52,701 nt of DNA, taken from NCBI GenBank assembly GCA_003427395.1, contig BFEA01000020.1:4577626-4630326 (forward strand). The letters run 5' to 3'. The notes under the pieces were generated by a model that saw only the letters and a program-made list of their open reading frames with translations, did no database searches and had not been told where the DNA came from. A program made the position numbers and the translations under genes. The DNA is from Chara braunii. Taxonomy: Eukaryota; Streptophyta; Charophyceae; Charales; Characeae. Below, one piece after another: positions 1 to 9,653 of this stretch (positions are counted from its first letter, which is position 1; each line of letters begins with the position of its first letter).

Positions 1-615
1 AAATAAACTAAACAACATTTGTCTAGGCACTACATCCAAATTCTTTACCAAATTTGAATTAAAAATCAAATACAGAAAATAAATACTATGATAAAAATAT
101 GGAGAAAAAAAGAAAAAAAAAAAGAAAAAAAAATTAAAATGAGTGAGTGTAGGAGCACCTTTTCGACACCGCCATCTTTGCCGATTTTTAATTATGTTTT
201 GGCATTGATAAATACCCTGAAAATTTACAAACATGTAGCTTGCATAATAAATAACTCATTAAAAATATTTCAAAAAATAATAATTTTTTTTAGGCCCCGA
301 AATAAATTGAAAACAAAAAGTTAAAAGTGAAAAAAACAAAATACTGAGTGAGCGAGCACGTTTTGACACCCCTATCTTTGACGATTTTTAATGTTTTTTT
401 TGTTTGGCAGAGTGGCTTCAAAATTTATAGGCGTGCAGGTTACATCATAGAGAACTCACAAAAGCAAACTGAGAAAAACAAACTTATTTTTAGGCCTCAA
501 ATTGTTTTTGGACGGGGGCCGAACCTGGAGGTGTTCGGCCCCCGAACGGGACCCCGAACGCCCGAACGTTCGGGGGCCAGCCCGGGGGCCCCCGAACATT
601 TGGTCAGGTAACCCT
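1..615 (+). mobile_element. Family B short element, left end cut by window
   Basis: The element has an A-rich core (1-90), two related units of about 200 bp (about 130-300 and 345-500) and a GC-rich end full of GTTCGG/CGAACG words (480-605), closing with GTAACCCTATAT. The same order appears reversed at 4437-5183, which shows this is a dispersed element. The two internal units read as similar short peptides only because the DNA is repeated; there is no transposase. The ends resemble AGGGTTGCC-type terminal repeats, so a non-autonomous DNA transposon is likely. The superfamily is not settled. Confidence 0.55.
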
Positions 616-2134
616 ATATGGCTTAGTAAAAATCTGGAAAGTCTCCTTTTCTAAAGGGAGTGCTGCCCAAATGTTTGCTAATTAAGGGAGTTAGACAAAA
701 TTTGACTTTGAAAAGTTGAAGATTATTTCTGTTTTAATATTCGAACTGATATAAATTCTGGAAAGACACTTTTCCTACGGGAAGCGCTACCTAAATTTTC
801 TTAGTATAAAGGAGATAGATTATATTTTGACAGGTGGCAATTCTGACGATCCACTCTGAATACAGGAGATTCTGCCAAAGGGCTACCTTTCATTGGGCAC
901 TTGCTAAGAGGTAGGCTTAGACTTAGTCATGAGAAGATTTCGAGTGCGAGCATGACATGGGGATTTACTCTTCATACACTTATAAGTTGAGTCTGAGAAT
1001 TGACTTGTCTTGTGCTATAGGTCCTTTATTGATTGATTCAATTCAGGATTTGACTAAGATTCAGCTTGATCCCACGAGGATCATCTCCTGTTATCACTGA
1101 TGACAGGTCGGTTGGTTGATCGTCGACTCATCGGCTCACGATACAACTTTGTTTACACCTGTACCTCAACTTGATTGCCTTAGCCCTGAGATTTGATATG
1201 TTTCTTAGAGGGTTTTAATCGGACTTCTGTTAATGACTATTATAAAGAACTCATGAGATTTATGAAAAAATTAACTATGACTGGGGTTTGAGTGTGTGGG
1301 CGTGGTGAGAGTTACAGGGAACAGTAAAGTTGACCACACTGATTAATGACAATGTGGCTATTGTGTGTGCGTGTGTTTTATGCAAGTTAGTATTTTGGAG
1401 CTTGGTATACCTTGGAGACAGTGAGAATGATAACCATATGACGCACGATCTGCATATCTGATGGGTTTATGTTTCCCTTTCTTTTATCTTATCTCGAGTT
1501 CTGATTTGATATATGAGCATTGGGTGTTTATTTATTTACTGATTGATTTTGCTTGTTAATTTTTATAGTTGGACGTTGTGGTCCGTGGCATCCGTCAAAG
1601 TAAAACCCCTTGACTTCTTTCTAGACCCTGGATGAGAGAGTTAGTCTCCAGGGCAATAAGAGACGTTACCACCACAAGTATGAACCTATGTACCACTCAC
1701 TCTCCGCTGGGTGCAGAAGAGGGTGTGAATTTCAACCACACTTGGCGGTTGTCCAGCGCAAATAGATCAATCCCTCAAGCGCGCGTGTCAGCCGACACTT
1801 GAGTGTCGAAATGCGACCCTCGAGATTACCAAGGACCACATGAGTATGAGTACTACATAGTACGTTATTATTGCGACTGCTTGCGTATGCTTGCATTGCG
1901 AGTCGATATGAATTAGCCCTGCGCTTGAGTAGTTTTATACTAAGTCTCTCACGCGACACCTATCTGATTTCCGCGTCGGAAAGTTATGGGATGACTACTA
2001 AGGGACTAGGAGTGTTGTCGTGTTGTTTGTTCTGTGTCGTTCTGTATATGTATATATATGTGTATGTGTTTTTATTTTATGTTGTTTAGAGTAGAGTATT
2101 TGTGGTGTGTGGAATGCGTCCTAATCGACTGACG
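616..2134. other. No gene recognised
   Basis: I see no long open frame, RNA gene or clear repeat here. The composition is moderately AT-rich with short TG-rich runs near 1360. The small open frames around 1732-2089 have no recognisable motif and overlap each other on opposite strands. Confidence 0.5.
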
Positions 2135-2455
2135 ACAAGTCGCGCTTGGGACCTCGGCCCCCCACGGAGAAGGTCTAAGCAAAAAAAAAAAAAAAAAAAA
2201 GTTATAAAAAACTATGCTATGCAAAAATATAAACAGAAAAACTTTTGCCTAAGGATGTACTCAAATTTTTTTACCAAATCGTAAATAAAATTTAAATTAT
2301 TATTATTTATTTTTTTCTTTGTCCGACCGAGTAAGTGGTCATGGTCCACTCTGGTAGCCTTATTTTAAATTTAATTTGAAATTTGGTAAAAAAAATTGGT
2401 ATGACCATGAAACAAAAGTTTTTTAATTTGTTNTTTTGCGTAATAGTTTTTTTCC

Positions 2456-2491
<36 letters not shown>

Positions 2492-2562
2492 TTTTTTTNT
2501 CCTTGCACGGTCGGGTCACAAAAAAAAACAAGGTGAAACGGGCGGTCGAGCTGGTAGCCTAG
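2135..2562. mobile_element. Two family A elements joined tail to tail
   Basis: A plus-strand copy runs from about 2135 (GGGACC-rich start, then an A-run at 2180-2200) to the end motif CTCTGGTAGCCT near 2363. A minus-strand copy follows at once and ends with CTGGTAGCCTAG near 2562. Both contain the family core seen at 20225-20513 and 26277-26541. The minus copy lacks its own 3' terminus, so the pair shares or has lost that end. Ns at 2433 and 2498 lie in homopolymers and mark uncertain assembly. Confidence 0.6.
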
Positions 2563-2579
2563 GATATATTTATATATAC

Positions 2580-2805
2580 ATATATATGAGAGTAGTGTTA
2601 ATGCCCACCTCAAGGTATCAATTGTCTTGCAGTCGTTGATGCTTAACCAAAACTTAAAGTTAAGGTGGATTATCACTTACACTGTAATCAGTTAGTAAAT
2701 TTCACATACTATTGAGTGTTCAACCTGCTAATTAGTCGGTGAACTCCTACGAAACAGTTTGTCACATCCTCTTGTTTGTTGTCCTCATCTCTCTTTCTTT
2801 TACCG
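2580..2805 (-). repeat. Dispersed repeat, also at 5215-5405
   Basis: The reverse complement matches 5215-5405. Shared landmarks are TTAACCAAAA, a CACTGTAATCAGT-like stretch, GTGACAAAC and GAGGACAACAAAC. Both copies sit beside an ATATAT run and next to family A or B elements. No coding capacity is seen. Confidence 0.45.
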
Positions 2806-2924
2806 TTTACTGAAGAGCTTTGTTTGACAACATATGTATATGTACATATAAATGTTTAAAAGTTTAGATTTTTTTCTTATATATATACTTATTTAAGATA
2901 GATACATATGTATATACAAGGTTA

Positions 2925-3170
2925 ATCACCCGAACGTTCAAGGGGGTCTCCACGCCCCCTGTGAACGTAAGGGGGTTCGACCAAACATCCTAAAGTTATC
3001 CCCAGACCCAAATAATTTTGGGGACTAATTGTTTTTTGTTTTTTAATCATTTTGGTGTGTTTTGCAGTATGTAGAGTACATGCGTGTAAATATTTTTAAA
3101 ACACGCAAGATGACGATGTAAAAAATGTGTTCACTCACTCACTATTATATTTTTTTTATTTTTTTCCCCC
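2925..3170 (-). mobile_element. Decayed family B element
   Basis: It opens with a CGAACGTT-bearing GC-rich block (2930-3010), then a T-rich segment and a degraded version of the family B internal unit, ending near TTCACTCACTCACTA. The order matches 4437-4690. It is heavily diverged and its boundaries are approximate. Confidence 0.4.
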
Positions 3171-3184
3171 GTCAACACTTCTAA

Positions 3185-3308
3185 TGTGTGTGTTTGTGTG
3201 TGTGTTTGTATGTGTATTTGTATGCGCACGCGCGAGCGGGCGAGAAAAAAAGAGAGAAAGAGAATAAGGGAGAAAAAAAAAAGAAAAAAAAAAAGAGAGA
3301 GAGAGGAA
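3185..3308 (+). repeat. TG-rich then GA-rich simple sequence
   Basis: TGTGTGTTTG-type repeats (3185-3222) pass into a purine block of GAGA and AAAAAG runs (3240-3308). Cys/Val-rich and Lys/Glu-rich open frames across it are simple-sequence artefacts. Confidence 0.7.
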
Positions 3309-3309
3309 G

Positions 3310-3372
3310 ACCGTGGTCTTTTTACGATCGGGCCGCCCGGGAAAACAAGATCATTTGGCGCCCTGACTCGTA
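3310..3372 (-). mobile_element. Family A terminal fragment
   Basis: The stretch CGGGCCGCCCGGGAAAA followed by a CCCTGA-bearing end matches the reverse complement of the 5' end of family A at 20225. The interior and the other end are missing. Confidence 0.4.
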
Positions 3373-3555
3373 GAATAGTTTTGTATTTTTTTCCGTTTGC
3401 ATTCGGCCAAACACGTCTCCAAGGGGGGGTAAATGTTTAGTCGTTCGGGCTTAGGGATTCACCTTGAACTCAACACTGATAATTGTGTGTATGTATATTG
3501 TCAATTTTTTTTTTTTTTAATTTATATTCGTTTTATTGTATATATATATATATAT

Positions 3556-3817
3556 AGGGTTGCCAGGCTGAATGTACGGGGGCCCCGAAGCTGACCCCCA
3601 AACGTTCGGTCATTCGGGTCCTCAAACGGGGCCGAACCTAAAAGGGTTCAGACCCCACAACACAAATATTTTGGCATCTAAATGTTATTTGTTTTTTTTT
3701 TATTTTTTTGGTGAGTTCTTTGTGATATAAGGTATCTCCCTCTCAATTTTCAGCCCTGTATACGAGGTTGCCGAACGTTCGAGCGTTCGGCCCGTCCCGA
3801 ACGCCGGCAGCCCTGTA
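3556..3817. mobile_element. Family B element, short form
   Basis: It begins AGGGTTGCCAGGC and ends GCCGGCAGCCCT, an imperfect terminal inverted repeat, and sits inside a TATATA run on both sides. Each end carries CGAACG/GTTCGG-rich sequence; the middle is AT-rich. It is about 260 bp and has no coding capacity. The AT-rich flanks hide any target duplication. Confidence 0.5.
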
Positions 3818-3894
3818 TATATATATTTTTATTTTTATTCACATTTATGATATTCCGATGTACATTTTAAGATCTTATACGTTATTTTCTGTGT

Positions 3895-4215
3895 AGCATC
3901 GTGTTCGGGTTCATTGACCGAACCCGAACGTCCGAGACCGAACGTGAACGAGCACCGAAACTCTCCAAATGCGAACATAAAAATATTGAAAAAAAAAAAA
4001 AATGTTATCTGAAAAATTTGACACAAATATATGTTATGTAAAATAATAGTACAAACAACTTTTTCATGGGAGGTATGCTTAAATTTGTAACCAAACTCGA
4101 GTTAAAAATAAAAAAACAAAACAATTTTTTTTTTTTTTTTTAATATGTTTGGCCAAACACGTTCGGGAGGCGTTCGATCGAACACCCGAGCATGTTCGGA
4201 CGTTCTGAAAAGCTT
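3895..4215 (+). mobile_element. Family B-like element with shared A/B core
   Basis: CGAACG-rich blocks lie at both ends (3900-3960 and 4150-4220). Between them is the core common to both families: GTTATGTAAAATAAT, then ACAACTTTTTCATG, then AACCAAACTCGAGTTAAAAA. No open frame is present. Confidence 0.45.
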
Positions 4216-4436
4216 CAAACATGTTCGGTGTGCTACACAAATTATTTTTAATAATATTAATAGTTTTTATTGAGATACTATTAATATTTTATACATTACT
4301 TCTAGTAATATTTATATTTACACTTGACATAAAATTCATATTGTAACTCATATTTGTATTTATAAATATTTATAAATGGATATATTCAGTGCATTACTAG
4401 GTTATCAGAGCGATCCAAAATCACTTGGGTGACTTG

Positions 4437-5183
4437 GCCAGGCCGAACGTACAGAGGCCCCTAAGCTGACCCCCGAACGTTCGGGCGTTCGGGTCCCCGT
4501 ACGGGGCCCAAACTCGAAGGGGTTCGGACCCCGCAAAAAAATATTTCGGTACATAAACTTTGTTTTTGTGAGTTCTTTGTAGTGTAAGCTACATGTCTCT
4601 CAATTTTAAAGTCATTCTGTAGAGCCAAAAAATAATGAAAAATCGGCAAAGATGGTGGTGTCAAAACATGCTTTCCCACTTACTAATTTGTTTTTTTTCT
4701 CATTTCACTTTTTGTTTTCCCTTTATTTCGGAGCCTGAAAAAAAATATTATTTTTCTAAACTTTATTAGTAGGTTCTCTATGATGTAAGACACAGATGTA
4801 TAAAATTTCATGACATTTGACAAAGCCAAAAAAAAATGAAAAATCGCCAAAGATTGCAGTGTCAAGAATTTGCTCGCCCACGCAATAATTTAATTATCAT
4901 TTTATTTTTTCTTATTTTCATTAATATTATTTATTTTTCGTATTTGATTTTTATTTCAAATTTGCTAAGAAATTTGGATGTACTGTTGAGGCATCTGTTG
5001 TTTAGTTTATTCTTTCGTATGACATAGTTGTTTTTTAGAATTTTTGAAAACGTTTTTTTTTTTTTTTTTTTTTTTTTTTTCCCCGTTTGGCCGAACATCC
5101 GAACGAGTTGAGAGGGGTTCCCAAACGTTTGGGCATTCGGGTTCGGGTGTTCGGCCCGTCCCGAACACCGACAATCCTATATA
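4437..5183 (-). mobile_element. Family B element, long form (about 750 bp)
   Basis: This is the most complete long copy. From low to high coordinate it has a GGCCAGGCCGAACG end, two internal units of about 150-190 bp (4550-4690 and 4695-4870), the A/B core (4910-5030), a poly(T) run at 5056-5080, and a second CGAACG-rich end stopping at ACAATCCT. It is the reverse complement of the element at 1-615, so that one is probably truncated only by the window edge. No transposase is encoded. Confidence 0.55.
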
Positions 5184-5214
5184 TATATATATGTATATAT
5201 ATCGTCACAAACAA

Positions 5215-5405
5215 AACTGTCCGGTAAACCGTAGGCAGAGAGAGAGAAGAGGACAACAAACGAGGGGCTGTGACAAACTCTTTCGTCGGAGTTTCACCGA
5301 CTCATCAGGAGGCTGAACCCTCAACAGTCTGCAGAATCCCTCACTGATTACAGTGTAAATGATAATCTACCTTAACCAAAATCAAAGTAGACTATCACTC
5401 ACCCG
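5215..5405 (+). repeat. Dispersed repeat, partner of 2580-2805
   Basis: It is homologous in reverse to 2580-2805, again next to an ATATAT run. No coding capacity or terminal repeat was recognised. Confidence 0.4.
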
Positions 5406-5455
5406 CACCAAATTGAAAACTCTACAGACTGTCGGTTCACACCCCATCATATTTT

Positions 5456-5627
5456 TATATCTGGTAATGAATTCCGCATAACCTTGAGACAAAAGTTGGT
5501 CAAATAAAAAAAAAATAGTGTTTTTTTTTCCATATATATATTTTTTTGTTGGGACCTTCCTTGTTTTTTGCACGACCGGATCGCCCGGGAAAATAGGGTG
5601 ACATAGGTGGCCCGACCGGTAACCTAG
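5456..5627 (-). mobile_element. Partial family A element
   Basis: The right side carries the reverse complement of the family A 5' end (GATCGCCCGGGAAAATAGGG, then CGGTAACCTAG). The left side carries part of the core with ACAAAAGTTG. The 3' terminus is missing. Compare 20225-20513. Confidence 0.5.
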
Positions 5628-5849
5628 ATACAATACGTATTACATTTTTTAAAAGAGGAATTATTTAATTGACATGAAGTTATCGAAGTCAACTCTTTAA
5701 AAAAAAAAATCATATTGACTTATATTTCCCCTACCTTACTGTAACATCTAATCAATGAATCAACGAATAAATCAATCAAAGATAGAATCAAATAATAAAT
5801 TATTCAATTATAAAAAATAATTTTTCAATAAAATCGTGCAACGTCATTC

Positions 5850-5965
5850 AATAATTGATTGATTCCTATATTGATTGATTGGTTGATTGATTGATTGGTT
5901 GATTGATTGATTGCCTGGTTGATTGATTGATTGGTCGATTCATTGATTAATTCATTGATAGATGG
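5850..5965. repeat. ATTG/CAAT tetranucleotide satellite block 1
   Basis: Nearly uninterrupted GATT units. Translation gives INQS repeats, an artefact of the 4-base period, which runs through all three frames. Confidence 0.85.
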
Positions 5966-6394
5966 ATGACGCTCTACTTCGCTAACACGAAAACGCAAGC
6001 CAAAGGAAAAACAAAAAATCAGAGATAATAACACTCACGTTCCCTTAGTAGTGGCATTATATATTTAGAAAAGTGTGAGAGGACACTCGCCGATGGCTTT
6101 GTCCGACATCATAGATATCGTAGTTGTGATATTTTTTTTATTTTTGTTTATCCAAATTTTTTATCATATCGATCATATTTGAAATCTCACCAACGGGTGA
6201 TAATTTTGCCCCGAGACGGACAATACGAGAATATAAAAAAGTGGCCTGCGTTATTGAAAGTTACCACAGTGAGCGATATAGTGGTGGTTAAATAATGAAT
6301 AAGTTTATTAGGTTGTTGTTCTCGAAGAGAACTATGCAAATTAATAAACATACATAAAAAATAGATAAATAAAACGATTAGTATTTACCTTACC

Positions 6395-6565
6395 TTACAA
6401 TAACAATCAAGCAATGAAACACCTACTCAATTAATCAATCAATCAACAAATAAATTAATCACTCAATCGGTCAATAAATAAATTAATAAATTCGATAATT
6501 CAATGAAGTAGTGACACATGATTGATTGATTAACCGACTGATTGATTGATTGATTGATTGATGTA
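6395..6565. repeat. ATTG/CAAT tetranucleotide satellite block 2
   Basis: AATC-phase units (6420-6490) pass to GATT-phase units (6520-6562), so the strand of the motif flips within the block. Confidence 0.8.
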
Positions 6566-7109
6566 AAACTTCGATCGGAGAGCGAGGATCGAGGAGGGCG
6601 AGAAGGCTCGGAGGACGGAGCTGAGATGGTCGCTGAGGGGTGAGGGGGAGATACACTGAGGGAACGACAAATAATAAAAAAAATTGTTGAGAGAGGGAAA
6701 AATAATATCGGATCTTGGGGCGAGTGTGGACGGGGTGGGGCAGCATGAGGCGGGTAGCAAAGGTTAGCAACGTGCATAAGATAAAAGCGGGAGAAAAAAT
6801 GGAGGAATTGATAAAAGATTGGGGGAGGGTTGTCTGGTGGTAGGCATGAAATAATAATAATAATGGAAGAGGAAGGGTCGAGGAAGGAGCAAGAGAGAAA
6901 AAATTTTGTTACGATTATAGTGGGTCGGGGGGTGTGGAAGCAGGGCGGGGAGGGGGGGAACTTGGGAGAGGTTTTGCTATGACATAATGTCATCCGGAAA
7001 TAACGGTGAAGCAAAAAATATTTTTTTGTAATTTTTTTTCTCATCATAAATCCGTTGTAGGAGAAGGATGACGGAGAAAAGGGGGGGGTGACAAACTCGA
7101 CAGACAAAC
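6566..7109. other. Purine-rich spacer, no gene recognised
   Basis: Strongly G/A-biased on the plus strand. The 214-codon minus frame across it is Pro/Ser-rich with no motif and runs into the satellite at one end, so I do not call it a gene. Confidence 0.5.
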
Positions 7110-7275
7110 AGTCAATTAATCAGTCATTCTTCCAATCAATCAATCGATAATGATCCATAAAATAAATTGAATCGATCAAACATTTATTGAATCAATTAAA
7201 TCGATTCAATTTAATCAATACATATTGATCGATTCGATCCATTGAAATAATATTCATCGATTGATTGATCGAAAA
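7110..7275. repeat. ATTG/CAAT and ATCGATT satellite block 3
   Basis: Degenerate AATC/GATT units mixed with ATCGATTCAAT variants, then an A-run at 7271-7298. It belongs to the same family as the blocks at 5850, 6395 and 8160. Confidence 0.7.
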
Positions 7276-7517
7276 AAAAAACAAAAAAAAAAAAAACAAA
7301 GAGCATGGGCAGGGGAGGGTCGGGAAAGGGCGGGGATGGACTGATGAGGCTTAACGACATTTGGCCGACGGTCAGGGAGAGTTAACTGAGAATCGACGAA
7401 AATAGTTTATCCGTTCTCTCTCTCTCCCCCGCTCTCCCTCTCTCTCAATCTGTCTTGCGGGTGAAATGACAGATGTCGAATCATCAATCAATGTATCGAA
7501 GTTTTCTTCACTATACA

Positions 7518-7613
7518 ACGCTACGAAAGGTTGATACTTTATGTAATTTGCAACCTTTTAACACGACGCTACGAAAGGTCGATACTTTATGTAATTCGCA
7601 GTCCCTGTATTCA
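7518..7613 (+). repeat. 48-bp tandem duplication
   Basis: Two copies of a unit beginning ACGCTACGAAAGG and holding GATACTTTATGTAATT, starting at 7518 and 7566. They differ at only a few positions. Confidence 0.75.
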
Positions 7614-7921
7614 CTAAGCGTGCATGAGTTCGGTCGAAGCGACGAGACTTGTAGAGTTTCAAGCATGAGTGGTTAATAGGGACCCCCAGTTTCAGACCCT
7701 AGGTAACGAGTCCAAAATTCAAATTAGGGTTTGGGGGTCAAATTATATAGTTTTTTTTTTGCATGTTTTTATGTTTGTTAAATGTTGTTGTGTGCCAAAT
7801 TTAATGTCGTTTGGAGCATTAGAGTTTTATTTCTTAAGATTTATTAAATTTCTCAAAATTTTTAAAATTGAAATGTTGACGGAATTTCATGAAAGTGCCA
7901 TTTTGCCTTGCCGTTTAATAT

Positions 7922-7993
<72 letters not shown>
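7922..7993 (-). repeat. Poly(T) tract of about 72 bases
   Basis: An almost pure T run. On the minus strand it would be a poly(A) tail of a retroposed element, but no LINE sequence is recognisable beside it. Such a long homopolymer may be mis-sized in the assembly. Confidence 0.8.
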
Positions 7994-8159
7994 CGTTTTT
8001 TTTTTCTTCTGCAGTTAGTTAGTATGGTATCCACACTATAAATTGATAACAAATTTGGTTAAAATGACCTTTTTTTATTTTTTTTTATTTTTTATAATGG
8101 CATGACAAATGATATGAAAATCATCGTCTCTGTTAACCTACTCTCGTTCCGAGTGAAAT

Positions 8160-8287
8160 ATGATTCATCGATCAAACAATTTGATCAAATAATTGATCGA
8201 TAAATCAATCAATTAATCAATCAACTTATCAATCAACCAATCAATCAATCAATCTATCAATCAACTTATCAATCAATCAATCAACTT

Positions 8288-8343
<56 letters not shown>

Positions 8344-8540
8344 ACCTATAAATCAGTCAATGAATGAATGAATGAATCAATCAGTTGAATGATCTAATGT
8401 TATATTGGTTAATTGATTGATTGATTGATTTATAGGTCGATTGATTGATTGATTGATTAATTGATTGATTGATTGATCGATTGATTGATTGATCGATTGA
8501 TTAATTGATCGATTGGTTGGTTGATTAATCAGTTAATCGA
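8160..8540. repeat. Palindromic tetranucleotide satellite (block 4)
   Basis: CAAT-phase units (8200-8345) and ATTG-phase units (8408-8520) face each other. Apart from the satellite itself, both arms hold the same unique word: CGACCTATAAATCA ends the left arm at 8355 and TGATTTATAGGTCG starts the right arm at 8426. Arms 8323-8355 and 8426-8458 match perfectly by eye, with a loop of about 70 bases. Confidence 0.85.
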
Positions 8541-9560
8541 AGGAGAAAAAAAGTCAATAAAAAAAATGAAGGAAAATATGGAAAAAAAACTATTACGAAT
8601 CCACTTCCGCCACATACATTCAATATTCACCTCAACCTGTGTAGCAAACACGGATATCGACAATGCATTTTTTTCAACGCACGAGAAAAAACTGCATGGG
8701 GGTCAGCCCAAGGATCCATGGCGGGGACGCTGGGAGACAACTATCACCATGCAACCTTTTTATGCCTTCATACACGTAAGTAGCAGCAAGGCGTGAGATC
8801 GATCGCCATTGTCGTGAACGTTCTACCTAAGCGTACATGTGCGAGGAGTCGACACGCGAGGAACCGAATGACCGTTGGAAATCGTCGTCTGCACGGTGAC
8901 CCAGTGCGCGTGCTCCGTACTGATTGCCAGTACCGTTGTACGAAAACACCTTCCTGTTTCTTTTTTGCTTTTCCCTTTGTCAACTGGTAGCGTCCGTACA
9001 ATTTAGGTGCCCGCCCTATTGGATTAGGTCCAAACACCTCACCAGGATTTCGATGTCGGCCAAAGAGTTGCGGTGCCGCTCAGGCCTGAACGGCTAGAGC
9101 CCCCCCCACCGCCAAGGCGCATGCCAAGCCCTGCGGGACTCTGAAAAAATAGATGAGAAAGGTACTGGTGGCTGTGAGAGGTAGCTATGCTTGCAGGGCT
9201 CCCCTGTATAGCTTAGGAGTAGTGGTAGGTAGATCGCGAAAGGTGAAATTGAGGGAAGAATATAGCTTAGTTTATGAAAAAAGAAAAGAAAAGAAAGTTC
9301 CCATCGCTGGCCTCCAGGACAGAAGCACGGCTTGCTCCGAATACTCTGCCGGGCCTGCCCCCTGGAGGGTGCCCTGAGGTTACCTTGAATCCTGCGCCCG
9401 CTGGTCCCTAGAGCACGGCTCGTTCGGGAAGCGTGGGCGGGATGACCCTGGACTCCTGGCCCCTGTCCCCCCCTCTTCCACAGGCCGAAATTCTCCGGAC
9501 CCGCGCGGAACATTTTGTACAGCAGCTGCGACCCAGCACATAAGAGCATTCCACTCGGAC
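8541..9560. other. Upstream region of the P1 gene, no other gene seen
   Basis: No convincing open frame. The last few hundred bases probably hold the promoter of the downstream ribosomal-protein gene, but I see no clear TATA box at a fixed distance. Near 9220-9262 is a short repeat whose reverse complement recurs near 17165-17205. Confidence 0.4.
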
Positions 9561-9653
9561 CATAGCCTTCTCTCTCGCAAGCTCGAAACGCACTCGGCAC
9601 TTGGCGTTCTCCGTAGTTGGCGTGGCCTTTCGCGTTCAGATCATCCAGCAAAG
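9561..9653 (+). promoter_or_regulatory. Probable 5' UTR of RPP1
   Basis: A C/T-rich leader with CTTCTCTCTCGC sits just before the ATG at 9654, which has A at position -3. Pyrimidine-rich leaders are usual in ribosomal-protein mRNAs. The transcription start is not determined. Confidence 0.35.

Noticed and set aside
88-4865. Four short peptides sharing a TPPSLPIF-like motif (88-324, 348-611, 4461-4679, 4683-4865)
   Set aside because: They fall in repeated units of family B elements; similarity is explained by repeated DNA, starts differ and frames are broken.
5825-6770. Open frames with INQSINQS repeats and Pro/Ser-rich extensions
   Set aside because: They come from a 4-base satellite read in any frame; no conserved domain.
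8160-8540. CRISPR-like array
   Set aside because: Pure tetranucleotide satellite, no spacers, eukaryotic context.
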